Shown piece by piece: positions 25,555 through 37,096 of a DNA stretch of 64,000 nucleotides. This DNA is from Pukyongiella litopenaei (GTDB lineage: Bacteria > Pseudomonadota > Alphaproteobacteria > Rhodobacterales > Rhodobacteraceae): contig NZ_CP027665.1 of assembly GCF_003008555.2 (NCBI RefSeq), positions 3,224,001-3,288,000 on the forward strand, written 5' to 3'. Position 1 is the stretch's first letter, and each line of letters starts with the position of its first letter. The notes under the pieces are model-generated. The model was given only the letters and a program-made list of their open reading frames with translations, did not search any database and was not told the DNA's origin. The translations under genes were made by a program, and so were the position numbers.

Positions 25555-26646
25555 TCAGGCCACCTCGCTTGCGGCCGCCCGCAGGCGGTAATTGGTCAGC
25601 AGATCGAACGCCAGCAGAAAGAACAGCAACATGCCCTGGAACACCTGGATCGCGGCGGCCGGAAGGCCGAGATTGGATTGCGCGATCTCGCCGCCGATAT
25701 AGGTCAGCGCCATCAATCCACCCGCCAGCAGGATACCCACCGGGTGCAGCCGGCCGAGAAAGGCGACGATGATCGCGGTAAAGCCGTAGCCCACGTTGAA
25801 ATCGATGGTGACCTGTCCCGCCGGGCCCGCCACCTCGAACAGTCCCGCCAGCCCGGCCAGTGCCCCCGACATCCCGAGGCAGAACAGGATCAGCCGCGAC
25901 GGGCTGACCCCGGCAAAGCGCGCCGCGCGCGGCGCCTCGCCGGTCAGGCGGATGTGAAACCCGGTCATGTGCCGGTTCAGCAGCACATAGGCAAAGATCA
26001 CCGCGATCAGCGCTACCACCACGCCCCAGTGCATGCCCGATCCGGCGATCAGCTCGGCGTTATGCGCGCTGTCATAGGATTGCAGGTTCCGCGAGCCGGG
26101 AAACCCGAACCCCTCGGGGTTCTTCAGCAATCCCAGCGACATCGAGGCCAGCAGCTGTTCGGCCACATAGACCAGCATCAGCGACACGAGGATCTCGTTG
26201 GTCCCGAACCGCACCTTCAGCACCGCGGGGATCGTCGCCCAGGCCCAGCCCCCAAAAGCACCGCCCAGCACCATCAGCGGAAAGATAAACCAGCCCTCCA
26301 TCGGGTAGAAGGCCAGCCCGATACCGGCCCCGGTCAGCGCGCCGATGATGTACTGCCCCTCGGCGCCGATATTCCAGATCCCGGCGCGGAACCCCAGCGA
26401 CAGGCCGATCGCGATCAGCACCAGCGGCGCCCCCTTCACCAGCAGCTGCGGGCGATAGAAAAACGCGAACTCGCCGAACAGCGGTTCCCAGAAAATCGTG
26501 CGGATCGCCTCGACCGGGTTCTTGCCCAGCGCCGCGAACAGCAGCCCGCCCGCGATCATCGTCGCCAGCACCGCCACCAGCGGCGTCGCCACGGACCAGG
26601 CCCGCGACGGCTGCGGTCTCTTCTCCAGCACGATCATGCGCTCCAC
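25555..26646 (-). CDS. Nucleoside-type ABC transporter permease (first subunit)
   Basis: 363 residues, BPD_transp_2 family (YufP/NupP-like). Conserved features are the GFRAGIWNIGAEGQYIIGAL region and the coupling segment TGEAPRAARFAGVSPSRL. It starts 63 bases after the ATPase stop; that gap carries a fragment of the dispersed repeat. It is followed after one base by the second permease. Confidence 0.9.
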   Translation of the reverse strand: MERMIVLEKRPQPSRAWSVATPLVAVLATMIAGGLLFAALGKNPVEAIRTIFWEPLFGEFAFFYRPQLLVKGAPLVLIAIGLSLGFRAGIWNIGAEGQYIIGALTGAGIGLAFYPMEGWFIFPLMVLGGAFGGWAWATIPAVLKVRFGTNEILVSLMLVYVAEQLLASMSLGLLKNPEGFGFPGSRNLQSYDSAHNAELIAGSGMHWGVVVALIAVIFAYVLLNRHMTGFHIRLTGEAPRAARFAGVSPSRLILFCLGMSGALAGLAGLFEVAGPAGQVTIDFNVGYGFTAIIVAFLGRLHPVGILLAGGLMALTYIGGEIAQSNLGLPAAAIQVFQGMLLFFLLAFDLLTNYRLRAAASEVA

Positions 26647-26652
26647 CCCCGG

Positions 26653-26674
26653 CTTCCTCTTGCCCGAAATATCC
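26653..26674 (+). repeat. Fragment of the dispersed 61-bp element
   Basis: CTTCCTCTTGCC-C-GAAATATCC matches the end of the xdhA/xdhB element at 21 of 22 positions. It lies in the 63-base gap between the ATPase and permease genes, outside coding sequence. Confidence 0.6.
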
Positions 26675-26709
26675 TCGCCGAAGGCATGAAAACTCTCTTT
26701 CTACCCGCC

Positions 26710-28223
<1,514 letters not shown>

Positions 28224-28227
<4 letters not shown>

Positions 28228-29174
28228 GCGCTCAGCTCCTTGTCGTTGGAAATATGGCGTCCTGAGCGCAGCATCTGTGCGGCGACGCCGACGGCGATCA
28301 TCTGCGGGTGCTTGCCCAGGGTCGGATCGCCGATCGGGCAGGTGATGCGCGCGATCCGTTCGGGGCCATGCCCCAGCGCGGCCAGCCGGGACCGGAACCG
28401 CGCCCGTTTCGTGGCCGACCCGATCAGCCCGGCAAAGGCGAACTCGTGGCCCAGCAGCCGGTTGCAGATTTCCAGGTCCAGCGCGTGGGAATAGGTCAGC
28501 ACCAGATGTTCGGCATCCGCCGGCGCATGGGCGACCAACCTTGCCGGGTCGGCGGCGGGCACCGTGGTGACACCGGCGGGCACCGCCGCCGGAAAACGCT
28601 CGGCTCCGGTATCGACCCAGGTGATGGCCATGTCGGGCAGGGGGGCCAGCACATCAACCAGCGCCCGGCCCACATGCCCCGCGCCCCAGATCCAGACCGG
28701 CCGGGCCGGGCGATGCACCGGTTCGACCATCCAGCCCTCGACCAGCTGCGGCTCCGGCGGCACGCCCTGCGCCCGCGCGGCGGCCAGCAGCCGCCTGACC
28801 GCCAGCGGCATCGCGGTATCGCCGCCCGCGGGCCGGGCGATCACCTCGCCATCCAGCACCGCCAGGGTTCCGGCGTCGAAAACCTCGCTGAGCAGCGTCA
28901 CCGCCCCGCCACAGCACTGGCCCAGGTCGGGGCCCAGCGCATGGCGGCTCAGCACCCGCGCGGCCCTCTGCCGCCGGGCGGCCCCGGTCGCGGCATGTTC
29001 CAGCGTGCCGCCTCCGATCGTGCCGGATTGCCCGACCCCGTCCGGTTCGGGCCAGACCAACATCGCCGTGCCGACCTCGCGCGGCGACGATCCCCTGACC
29101 TCGGCGATCACCACGCGGGTGACGCGGCCATGGGCGGCGACCGCCGCGCGCAGGGCATCGAGGTCAAATCCCAT
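28224..29174 (-). CDS. xdhC: Xanthine dehydrogenase accessory protein XdhC
   Basis: 316 residues. XdhC binds molybdenum cofactor, promotes its sulfuration and inserts it into XdhB. The N-terminal XdhC/CoxI domain (IAEVRGSSPREVGTAMLVW, GTIGGGTLEHAA, GQCCGGAVTLL) is followed by a C-terminal Rossmann-like domain (VWIWGAGHVGRALVDVL) and GLIGSATKRARFRSRL. Its start lies inside the end of xdhB (11-base overlap) and its stop overlaps the ABC ATPase, so the module is translationally coupled. Confidence 0.95.
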
Positions 29175-31506
29175 CCCGCGCCCTCCGGACCGCGTGCCAG
29201 ATTTCCTCGGCCGTGGCGGGGGCGTTCAGCGCCGGATAGGCGTCGCCGCAGGCCGACACCGCGTGCGACAGCGCCAGCCAGGCGGAAATCCCCAGCATCA
29301 ATGGCGGCTCGCCCACCGCCTTGGACCTGTAGATGGTGTCTTCGCGGTTGTGCCCGTCCCACAGGGCCACGTTGAAAATACCGGGACGATCCGAACAGGC
29401 GGGGATCTTGTAGGTGGACGGGGCGTGGGTCGTCAGCCGCCCCTTGCCGTCCCAGACCAGCTCCTCGGTGGTCAGCCAGCCCGCGCCCTGGACATAGCCG
29501 CCCTCGACCTGGCCGATATCCAGCGCCGGGTTCAGCGAGGCGCCCGCGTCATGCAGGATATCGGCGCGCAGGATCCGGTTCTCGCCGGTCAGCGTGTCCA
29601 CCGCCACCTCGGTCACCGCCGCGCCATAGGCAAAATAGTAGAAGGGCCGCCCATGGCCCCGGATCCGGTCCCAGGCCACTTTCGGCGTCTTGTAGAACCC
29701 GGTGGCCGACAGGCTGACCCGGCCCTCATAGGCCAGCTTCGCCGCGTCGGCGAAACCGTACCGCGCCTCGCCCACCTCCACCTGCCCGTCCGCGAACCGC
29801 ACCGATCCGGGCTCGGCCTGGTGCCGTTCGGCCAGAAAAGCGGCGATCCGGTCGCGGATGGTGTCACAGGCGGCCCGGACGGCCATGCCGTTCAGATCGC
29901 TGCCCGACGAGGCCGCGGTGGCCGAGCTGTTGGGCACCTTGGCGGTATCGGTGGCGGTGATCTTCACCGCGCCGGGCGGAATGCCAAAGCGGCTGGCCGC
30001 CACCTGCGCCACCTTCTGGAACAGCCCCTGGCCCATCTCGGTGCCGCCATGGTTCAGATGCACCGACCCGTCCTGATAGACATGCACCAGCGCCCCGGCC
30101 TGGTTCAGATGCGTGAGCGTGAAGGAAATCCCGAACTTCACCGGCGAAAATGCGATGCCCTTCTTGATCAAACGGTTTTCCGCGTTCCACGCCGCCACTG
30201 CCGCCCGCCGCGCCGCATAATCCGACGATGCCAGCAGCGCCCCGGTCATGCCATGCAGCTCGAAATCCTCGACCTCCATCCCGTAGGGCGTGCTGTTGTC
30301 CTTCCTCTTGCCGGAAATATCCCGGGGGGAGGGCGCAGCCCGGGGGGCAGAGCCCCCCCGGTCCGGGGCCGCATAGTAATTCCGCCGCCGCAGCTCGGCC
30401 GGGTCGAGCCCCAGCACATGCGCGGCGTGATCCATGACCCGTTCGATCCCGACCATGCCCTGCGGCCCGCCGAAACCGCGAAAGGCGGTGGCGCTCTGTG
30501 TGTTGGTCCTCAGCCGGTGGCTGACGATCCGCGCCGCCGGCAGAAGATAGGCGTTGTCGGCATGCAGCATCGCCCGGTCGGCCACCGGCAGCGACAGGTC
30601 CTGCGCCCAGCCGCAGATCGCATAATGGGTGAACTCGACCCCGGCGATCCGGCCATCCGCGCCGAACCCGGCGCGATAATCGATGCGGAAGGCGTGGCGC
30701 TTGCCGGTGATCACCATGTCGTCGTCGCGGTCATAGCGCATCTTGCAGGGCCGCCCGGTCGCGCGGGCCGCCACCGCGCAGCCCACCGCCAGCGCGTTGC
30801 CCTGGCTTTCCTTGCCGCCAAAGCCGCCGCCCATGCGCCGGATCTCGACCCGGACCCCATGCATCGGCACGCCGATCGCCTCGGCGACCTTGTGCTGGAT
30901 CTCGGTCGGGTGCTGGGTCGAGCTGTGCACCAGCATGTCGCCGCCTTCCTGCGGCAGCGCCAGCGCGGCCTGGCCCTCGAGGTAGAAATGTTCCTGCCCG
31001 CCGATCTCGAACCGGCCCTCGATCACATGGTCGGCCCCGGCGATGGCCGCGGCCGCATCGCCCTTTTCATAGATGCGCGGGCCATCCTCGAACCGGGCAT
31101 CCGCGGCCAGCGCCTGTTCCACGGTCAGGATCGGGGTTTCCTCGTCATAGGCCACCCGGCCCAGCCGTGCGGCCCTGCGCGCGGCGAGATGGCTCTGCGC
31201 CACCACCAGGAAAACCGGTTGGCCCAAGTAGTGGATCGTGCCGTCCGACAGCAGCGGTTCGTCGTGGATCGACGGTGACACGTCATTGGCAAAGGGCAGG
31301 TCGCCGGCGGTCAGAACCGCGACGACGCCCGCGGCCTGCCGGACCTCGTCGAGGTCGAGCGCGGCAATCCGGCCCCGCGCGATGGTGGCGAGGCCAAAGG
31401 CCAGGTGCAGCGTGCCGCGCGGGGTCGGAATGTCATCGACATAGCGCGCGGCGCCGGTGACATGCAGGGGGGCCGCATCATGGGGCAGGGGTTTGGCGAC
31501 GCTCAT
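29164..31506 (-). CDS. xdhB: Xanthine dehydrogenase molybdopterin-binding (large) subunit
   Basis: 780 residues from the ATG at 31506, which overlaps the xdhA stop as ATGA. It hydroxylates hypoxanthine to xanthine and then to urate at the Mo site. Landmarks are an N-terminal [52 protein letters not shown] and [14 protein letters not shown] 61-bp repeat (30298-30358) is read in frame as about 20 extra residues ([20 protein letters not shown]) between [11 protein letters not shown] and the conserved TPYGMEVED. The reading frame is intact, so the enzyme is presumably functional. Confidence 0.95.
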   Translation of the reverse strand: MSVAKPLPHDAAPLHVTGAARYVDDIPTPRGTLHLAFGLATIARGRIAALDLDEVRQAAGVVAVLTAGDLPFANDVSPSIHDEPLLSDGTIHYLGQPVFLVVAQSHLAARRAARLGRVAYDEETPILTVEQALAADARFEDGPRIYEKGDAAAAIAGADHVIEGRFEIGGQEHFYLEGQAALALPQEGGDMLVHSSTQHPTEIQHKVAEAIGVPMHGVRVEIRRMGGGFGGKESQGNALAVGCAVAARATGRPCKMRYDRDDDMVITGKRHAFRIDYRAGFGADGRIAGVEFTHYAICGWAQDLSLPVADRAMLHADNAYLLPAARIVSHRLRTNTQSATAFRGFGGPQGMVGIERVMDHAAHVLGLDPAELRRRNYYAAPDRGGSAPRAAPSPRDISGKRKDNSTPYGMEVEDFELHGMTGALLASSDYAARRAAVAAWNAENRLIKKGIAFSPVKFGISFTLTHLNQAGALVHVYQDGSVHLNHGGTEMGQGLFQKVAQVAASRFGIPPGAVKITATDTAKVPNSSATAASSGSDLNGMAVRAACDTIRDRIAAFLAERHQAEPGSVRFADGQVEVGEARYGFADAAKLAYEGRVSLSATGFYKTPKVAWDRIRGHGRPFYYFAYGAAVTEVAVDTLTGENRILRADILHDAGASLNPALDIGQVEGGYVQGAGWLTTEELVWDGKGRLTTHAPSTYKIPACSDRPGIFNVALWDGHNREDTIYRSKAVGEPPLMLGISAWLALSHAVSACGDAYPALNAPATAEEIWHAVRRARDGI
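30298..30358 (+). repeat. 61-bp palindromic dispersed element inside xdhB
   Basis: It begins GTCCTTCCTCTTGCCGGAAA and ends in a GC-rich palindromic half (GGGCGCAGCCC; GGGGGGCAGAGCCCCCC). It is identical over all 61 positions, in inverted orientation, to 32361-32421 in xdhA. Its base composition and the Gly/Pro/Arg-rich translation are unlike the rest of xdhB. Confidence 0.9.
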
Positions 31507-32909
31507 GACCCGACCTCCAGAACATTGGTGGTTTCGCCCCGGTCCTCGGCGAAATACCGTTCCAGCATCGCGCGGGCGCCGTCCAGCCGGTAGGCGGCCG
31601 AGGCGCGCATGTCGCTGAGCGGGGTGAAATCCGCGCCGAAGGCGGGCAGGGCGGCGGCGATGGTGTCCGCGCCCCAGGGCCGGCCGCGCAGCGCCGCCTC
31701 GACGGCGGTGGCGCGTTTGGGAATGCCGGCCATGCCGCCGAAGGCGATCCGCGCCTCGCGCACGGTGCCGTCTTCGACGGCGATGCAGAAACAGCCGCAG
31801 ACGGCCGAGATATCCTGGTCGAACCGTTTCGACAGCTTGTAGCATTTCAGCCGGTCGGGCTGGCGCGGAAAGCTGACCGCCTCGACGAATTCGCCGGGTT
31901 GCCGGTCCTGTTTGCCATAGTCGAGAAAATAATCCTCGAGCGGCAGGTCGCGCCGGGCATCGCCCCGGCGCAGGTGCAGGCTGGCCCCGAGCGCGATCAG
32001 CGCCGGGGGATTGTCCCCGATGGGCGAGCCGTTGGCGATGTTGCCGCCGACGGTGGCGGCGTGGCGCACCTGCACGCTGGCATAGCGGCGGATCATCTCA
32101 GCATAGGAAGGGTGCAGACCGGCCAGCGCCGCCCCCATGCGGTTCATGTCCACCATCGCGCCGAACCGCACCCTGTCGGCGGTGATGTCGATCCGTTTCA
32201 GGTCGTCGCAGCCGCCGAGAAAGATCACCGGATCGAGATCGTGCAGCTGTTTGGTGACCCAGAGCCCCACATCGGTGGCGCCGGCCACCAGGGTGGCGTC
32301 GGGGTGGGCGGCATAGATCTCGGCCAGGTCGTCGGCGCTGCGCGGCAGGGCGCCGTGGCAGGGGGGCTCTGCCCCCCGGGCTGCGCCCTCCCCCCGGGAT
32401 ATTTCCGGCAAGAGGAAGGACCGGTCCCGGTCGACCCAGCCCGGCACCGGGGCCGGTTCGGCGGCGCGGGCGGCGCGGATGATCGGGGCGTAGCCGGTGC
32501 AGCGGCACAGGTTGCCGGCAAGCCGGGTGTCGTGATCGGTGGCGCCGCAGGCATGGGCGGCGACCATCGACATCACGAAACCCGGTGTGCAGAACCCGCA
32601 TTGGCTGCCATGGTGGTCGATCATCGCCTGTTGCACCGGGTGCAGGCCGTCATCGGCGGTGCCGACGCCTTCGACCGTGCGCAGCGCCTTGCCGTGTAAT
32701 TGCGGCAGGAACAGGATGCAGGCGTTGAGCGCCCGGATGCCGTCGGCATCCGTCACCATGACGGTGCAGGCGCCGCAGTCGCCCTCGTTGCAGCCTTCCT
32801 TGGTGCCGGTCAGGCCGCGGTCCTCGCGCAGCCAGTCGAGCAGGGTCGTCGTGGGTGAGACCCCGGTCAGCGCCACTGTCTCTCCGTTCAGAAGAAACGT
32901 GATGTCCAT
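31503..32909 (-). CDS. xdhA: Xanthine dehydrogenase iron-sulfur/FAD (small) subunit
   Basis: 468 residues. The N-terminal plant-type [2Fe-2S] domain ([12 protein letters not shown]) and the second 2Fe-2S domain ([26 protein letters not shown]) are followed by a FAD domain ([33 protein letters not shown]). Electrons pass from Mo (XdhB) via FeS and FAD to NAD. The linker between the FeS and FAD domains contains about 20 residues encoded by a 61-bp repeat (32361-32421), read as [20 protein letters not shown]. It is the first gene of a seven-gene leftward operon. Confidence 0.96.
   Translation of the reverse strand: MDITFLLNGETVALTGVSPTTTLLDWLREDRGLTGTKEGCNEGDCGACTVMVTDADGIRALNACILFLPQLHGKALRTVEGVGTADDGLHPVQQAMIDHHGSQCGFCTPGFVMSMVAAHACGATDHDTRLAGNLCRCTGYAPIIRAARAAEPAPVPGWVDRDRSFLLPEISRGEGAARGAEPPCHGALPRSADDLAEIYAAHPDATLVAGATDVGLWVTKQLHDLDPVIFLGGCDDLKRIDITADRVRFGAMVDMNRMGAALAGLHPSYAEMIRRYASVQVRHAATVGGNIANGSPIGDNPPALIALGASLHLRRGDARRDLPLEDYFLDYGKQDRQPGEFVEAVSFPRQPDRLKCYKLSKRFDQDISAVCGCFCIAVEDGTVREARIAFGGMAGIPKRATAVEAALRGRPWGADTIAAALPAFGADFTPLSDMRASAAYRLDGARAMLERYFAEDRGETTNVLEVGS
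32361..32421 (-). repeat. 61-bp palindromic dispersed element inside xdhA
   Basis: Perfect inverted copy of 30298-30358, two kilobases away. It falls in the inter-domain linker of XdhA and keeps the frame open in a different reading phase and orientation from the xdhB copy. Confidence 0.9.
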
Positions 32910-33262
32910 CTCGTGAAACCCGTCGCGTTACCTGGTTGTTCCCTCGGGCCCGTCTTCGATGCGACGTAGAAAACGGGTACGGGTCTTGGTGGCGACAAGG
33001 TTAGGTAAGCCGGGTGCGTGCTGGCAAGAAAAAGCTGTTCTGCGCTGCGGCATCGTGGCGTCATGCGCGTCCGGCATGGCAGCCATGCAACAGGTGAAGT
33101 GACCTCGGGCCAACAGGTTATCTGCCGTTGGTTGTTCGCATCGGCAGAAAGGTCTTTCGCATTTTTCCGAAGAATGGGGTGGCCGGTGATCGGGTCTGTC
33201 GTGGCCCGTCGTGGTCTGTCTTGGCGCTTTCGCCGCGCCGGCGGCTGGGCTAGCCTGCGGGC
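32910..33262. other. 353-base divergent gap between xdhA and dnaE
   Basis: No convincing gene is present. The gap must hold the promoters of the leftward xdh/purine-import operon and of dnaE. It is less GC-rich from about 32940 to 33180. Open frames crossing it have no ribosome site or coding character. No operator could be identified by eye. Confidence 0.6.
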
Positions 33263-36200
33263 ATGAGCAGCGATCCCCGATTCATTCACCTGCGTGTCCA
33301 TACCGAATATTCGCTGCTCGAAGGGGCCGTGCGGCTGAAGGCGCTGCCTGCCATCTGCCGCCGTCACGGGATGCCGGCGGTGGCGGTGACCGATACCAAC
33401 AACATGTTTTCCGCGCTGGAGTTTTCGGTGGCCGCCAGCGGCGCCGGGATCCAGCCGATCCTGGGTTGCCAGGTCGATCTCGCCGCCCAGGACCAGCGGC
33501 CGGGCGAGCGGGCCGCGCCGCCGGCGCCGCTGGTGCTGCTGGCCCAGTCCGAGGCCGGGTATGAGAACCTGATGAAGCTGAATTCCTGCCTGTATCTGGG
33601 CGGGGATGGGGACGGGGAAGGGGATGCGCAGGTGCCGCAGGTGACGCTGGCGCAGCTGCACGATCACGGCGCCGGGCTGATCTGTCTCAGCGGCGGGCCG
33701 GACGGGCCGGTGGGGCGGCTGTTGCAGGCGGGCCAGCGCGAGGCGGCCGAGGCGCTGGTGGATCGGCTGGCGTCGATCTATCCCGACCGGCTCTATATCG
33801 AGTTGCAGCGCCATCCCGGCGAGAACGGCGCGCCGCGCGCCGAACGGCTGACCGAACGCGGTCACGTCGAGATCGCCTATGCGCGCGGGCTGCCGCTTGT
33901 TGCGACCAATGATGTCTATTTCCCCGGACCCGAGATGTATGAGGCGCATGATGCGCTGATCTGCATCTCGGACGGGGCCTATGTGGATCAGCAGGCCGAA
34001 CGCCGGCGCCTGACCGCGCAGCATTACTTCAAGTCGCCGCAGGAAATGGCGACGCTGTTTGCCGATCTGCCCGAGGCGATCGAGAACACGGTCGAGATCG
34101 CGCGCCGCTGCGCCTTCATGGCCAGCCGGCGGGCGCCGATCCTGCCGAAATTTGCCGATGACGAGGTCGAGGAACTGCGCCGCCAGGCCAATGCGGGGCT
34201 GCAGGCGCGGCTGGCCGTGATCCCGCATGCGGTCACGCCCGAGGCCTATCAGGAGCGGCTGGATTTCGAGCTCGGCATCATCGAGGGCATGGGGTTCCCC
34301 GGCTATTTCCTGATCGTGGCCGATTTCATCAAATGGGCCAAGGATCACGATATTCCGGTGGGGCCGGGGCGGGGGTCGGGCGCGGGCAGCCTGGTCGCCT
34401 ATGCGTTGACGATCACCGACCTTGACCCGTTGCGCTACAGCCTGCTGTTCGAACGGTTCCTGAACCCCGAACGGGTGTCGATGCCCGATTTCGACATCGA
34501 TTTCTGCATGGACCGCCGCGAAGAGGTGATCCGCTATGTGCAGGAGAAATACGGCCGCGACCGGGTCGGGCAGATCATCACCTTCGGCGCGCTGCTGTCC
34601 AAGGCGGCGGTGCGCGACGTGGGCCGGGTGCTGCAGATGCCCTATGGCCAGGTGGACCGGCTTTCCAAGCTGATCCCGGTCGAGGGGGTGAAGCCGGTGA
34701 GTATCGAACAGGCGCTCGCGGATGAGCCGCGCCTGCGCGAGGAGGCCCGCAACGAAGAGGTGGTCGAGCGGCTGCTGCGCTATGGCCAGCAGGTCGAGGG
34801 GCTGTTGCGCAACGCCTCGACCCATGCCGCCGGGGTGGTGATCGGCGACCGGCCGCTGGACGAGCTGGTGCCGCTCTACCGCGATCCGCGATCGGACATG
34901 CCGGCCACCCAGTTCAACATGAAATGGGTCGAACAGGCGGGGCTGGTGAAGTTCGACTTTCTCGGCCTCAAGACCCTGACCGTGATCCAGAACGCGGTCG
35001 ACCTGATCCGCAAGACGGGGCGTGGCCTGCACGAGGCCGCCGACGGCACCCGGCTCTACGATCCGCCCGAGGGGGCCGAGAACGAGATCAACGCCATCCC
35101 GCTGGATGACGCGGCGACCTATCGGCTGTATGCGCAGGCCCGGACGGTGGCGGTGTTCCAGGTGGAATCCACCGGCATGATGGACGCGCTCAAGCGCATG
35201 CGTCCCACCTGCATCGAGGATATCGTGGCGCTGGTGGCGCTCTACCGTCCCGGCCCGATGGAGAACATTCCGACCTATTGCGAGGTCAAGAACGGCAAGC
35301 GCGACATCTCGTCGGTTCATCCGCTGATCGACCATATCCTCGAGGAAACCCAGGGCATCATCGTCTACCAGGAACAGGTGATGCAGATCGCGCAGGTGAT
35401 GGCCGGCTATTCGCTGGGCGGCGCCGACCTGCTGCGCCGGGCGATGGGCAAGAAGATCGCCGAGGAAATGGCCAAGGAACGCCCGAAATTCGAAAAGGGC
35501 GCGATGGAGAACGGGGTCGACAAGGCCAAGGCCTCGGAAGTGTTCGACCTGCTGGAGAAGTTTGCCAATTACGGATTCAACAAGTCGCACGCGGCGGCCT
35601 ATGCGGTGGTCAGCTATCAGACCGCCTGGCTGAAGGCGAACCAGCCGGTCGAATTCATGGCCGGGGTGATGAATTGCGATATCCATCTCACCGACAAGCT
35701 GGCGATCTATTTCGAGGAGCTGCGCAAGGGCATGAACCTGCCCTGGGTGCCGCCCTGCGTGAACCGCAGCCAGGCGGGCTTCGACGTGGTGGACGGCGCG
35801 CTCGTCTATGGGCTGGGCGCGCTCAAGAACGTGGGCAGCGACGCGATGCGGCTGGTGGTCGAGGGGCGGGGCGATGCGCCTTTCGTCAACCTGTTCGATT
35901 TCGCCCGCCGGGTGGACCTGAAACGGATCGGCAAGCGGCCGCTGGAAATGATGGCCCGCGCGGGCGCGTTCGACGAGCTTGACCGCAACCGGCGCCGCGT
36001 TCTGGAGAGCCTCGATGCGCTGGTGGCGTGGTCGGCGGCGATTCACGAACAGCGCGGCTCGGCGCAGGTGTCGCTGTTTGGCGAGGCGGGCGACGATCTG
36101 CCCGAACCGCGCCTGTCGCAGAGCCCGGACTGGCTGCCCGCCGAACGGCTGGCCGAGGAACACAAGGCGATCGGGTTCTACCTGTCGGGCCATCCGCTGG

Positions 36201-36778
36201 ACGATTACCGGGTGTCGCTGAAACGCCGCGACGTGCTGATGCTGGACGACCTGATCGAACGGGCGCGGCAGGGGCCGCTGGTGGCCAAGATGGCCGGCGT
36301 GGTGGCGGGCCGGCAGGAACGCAAGAACGCGCGTGGCAACAGGTTCGGCTTTGCGCAGCTGTCCGACCCGACCGGCGCCTATGAGGTGATGCTGTTTTCA
36401 GAGGCGCTCGAAAACTGCCGCGAGCACCTGGAAACCGGCACCCAGGTGGTGATCACGGTCGAGGCGACGATGGAGGCGGACAAGCTGCGGCTGCTGGCGC
36501 GGTCTGTCGCGCCGATCGACAGCGTGGTGGCGCAGGGCGAATCAACGGGGCTGATGGTCTATCTGGCGCAGCCGGATGCGCTCGAGACCGTGGCACGGGT
36601 GCTCGAGGATGCCGCCGCCGCGAAAAACGGCGGGCGCGGGCCGGTGGTGTTCTGCCTGATGGACCCGGACCTGCCCGGCGAGGTCGAGATCGACGCCGGG
36701 CGCGATTTCCCGGTCGGCCCGCGGATCAAGGGCGCGATCCGCAGCCTCGAGGGCGTGCTGGAAGTGGAAGAACTTTAG
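33263..36778 (+). CDS. dnaE: DNA polymerase III alpha subunit
   Basis: 1171 residues, the replicative C-family polymerase. The N-terminal PHP domain (FIHLRVHTEYSLLEGA, AVTDTNNMFSALEF) is followed by the catalytic core with Asp409 and Asp411 in MPDFDIDFCMDRR and Asp565 in KFDFLGLKTL, then GRGSGAGSLVAYAL, a helix-hairpin-helix region and an OB-fold (VVAGRQERKNARGNRFGFAQL). The length is typical of DnaE1 rather than error-prone DnaE2. The 3' end is convergent with slyX. Confidence 0.98.
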   Translation: MSSDPRFIHLRVHTEYSLLEGAVRLKALPAICRRHGMPAVAVTDTNNMFSALEFSVAASGAGIQPILGCQVDLAAQDQRPGERAAPPAPLVLLAQSEAGYENLMKLNSCLYLGGDGDGEGDAQVPQVTLAQLHDHGAGLICLSGGPDGPVGRLLQAGQREAAEALVDRLASIYPDRLYIELQRHPGENGAPRAERLTERGHVEIAYARGLPLVATNDVYFPGPEMYEAHDALICISDGAYVDQQAERRRLTAQHYFKSPQEMATLFADLPEAIENTVEIARRCAFMASRRAPILPKFADDEVEELRRQANAGLQARLAVIPHAVTPEAYQERLDFELGIIEGMGFPGYFLIVADFIKWAKDHDIPVGPGRGSGAGSLVAYALTITDLDPLRYSLLFERFLNPERVSMPDFDIDFCMDRREEVIRYVQEKYGRDRVGQIITFGALLSKAAVRDVGRVLQMPYGQVDRLSKLIPVEGVKPVSIEQALADEPRLREEARNEEVVERLLRYGQQVEGLLRNASTHAAGVVIGDRPLDELVPLYRDPRSDMPATQFNMKWVEQAGLVKFDFLGLKTLTVIQNAVDLIRKTGRGLHEAADGTRLYDPPEGAENEINAIPLDDAATYRLYAQARTVAVFQVESTGMMDALKRMRPTCIEDIVALVALYRPGPMENIPTYCEVKNGKRDISSVHPLIDHILEETQGIIVYQEQVMQIAQVMAGYSLGGADLLRRAMGKKIAEEMAKERPKFEKGAMENGVDKAKASEVFDLLEKFANYGFNKSHAAAYAVVSYQTAWLKANQPVEFMAGVMNCDIHLTDKLAIYFEELRKGMNLPWVPPCVNRSQAGFDVVDGALVYGLGALKNVGSDAMRLVVEGRGDAPFVNLFDFARRVDLKRIGKRPLEMMARAGAFDELDRNRRRVLESLDALVAWSAAIHEQRGSAQVSLFGEAGDDLPEPRLSQSPDWLPAERLAEEHKAIGFYLSGHPLDDYRVSLKRRDVLMLDDLIERARQGPLVAKMAGVVAGRQERKNARGNRFGFAQLSDPTGAYEVMLFSEALENCREHLETGTQVVITVEATMEADKLRLLARSVAPIDSVVAQGESTGLMVYLAQPDALETVARVLEDAAAAKNGGRGPVVFCLMDPDLPGEVEIDAGRDFPVGPRIKGAIRSLEGVLEVEEL

Positions 36779-36796
36779 CCCGCCCCCGGCGCGGGC
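36778..36796. terminator. Hairpin between convergent dnaE and slyX
   Basis: GCCCGC / GCGGGC with a 7-base loop starts on the last base of the dnaE stop codon and ends just before the slyX stop. There is no T-run; a bidirectional pause is the most that can be said. Confidence 0.3.
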
Positions 36797-36800
36797 AGGC

Positions 36801-36995
36801 TCAGTAATGCGGCGGCCTTTCGTCGCCCAGCACCACGCCGCCGGTGCCCTGGGCCTCGCGTTCGGCTTCGCGCTGCATCAGCATCTCGACCCGCCGGGTC
36901 AGCCGGTCGATCTCGGCCTGTTGCGCGGTCACCACCTCGTCGAGATCGTCCACGGTGCGGATCAGATGCGCAATGCGTTCTTCGAGATGCTGCAT
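36801..36995 (-). CDS. slyX: SlyX family protein
   Basis: 64 residues, one long amphipathic coiled-coil (MQHLEERIAHLIRTVDDLDEVV) and the short conserved C-terminus DERPPHY, the mark of SlyX. Function unknown; in enterobacteria the gene lies near slyD. The start at 36995 faces the crotonase gene, with a 101-base gap between them. Confidence 0.88.
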   Translation of the reverse strand: MQHLEERIAHLIRTVDDLDEVVTAQQAEIDRLTRRVEMLMQREAEREAQGTGGVVLGDERPPHY

Positions 36996-37096
36996 GTTCG
37001 GTCCCCTTTGTTCCGGTGATAGCGCCGTAACGTCATCGCGCCAATGGTGTTGCGCGCCACGAGCGCCGGGGGAATCCTGCGACCGGGAGGACAGCC

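Noticed and set aside
32888-36193. A 1101-codon leftward open frame opposite dnaE
   Set aside because: Antisense shadow of a clear DnaE gene.
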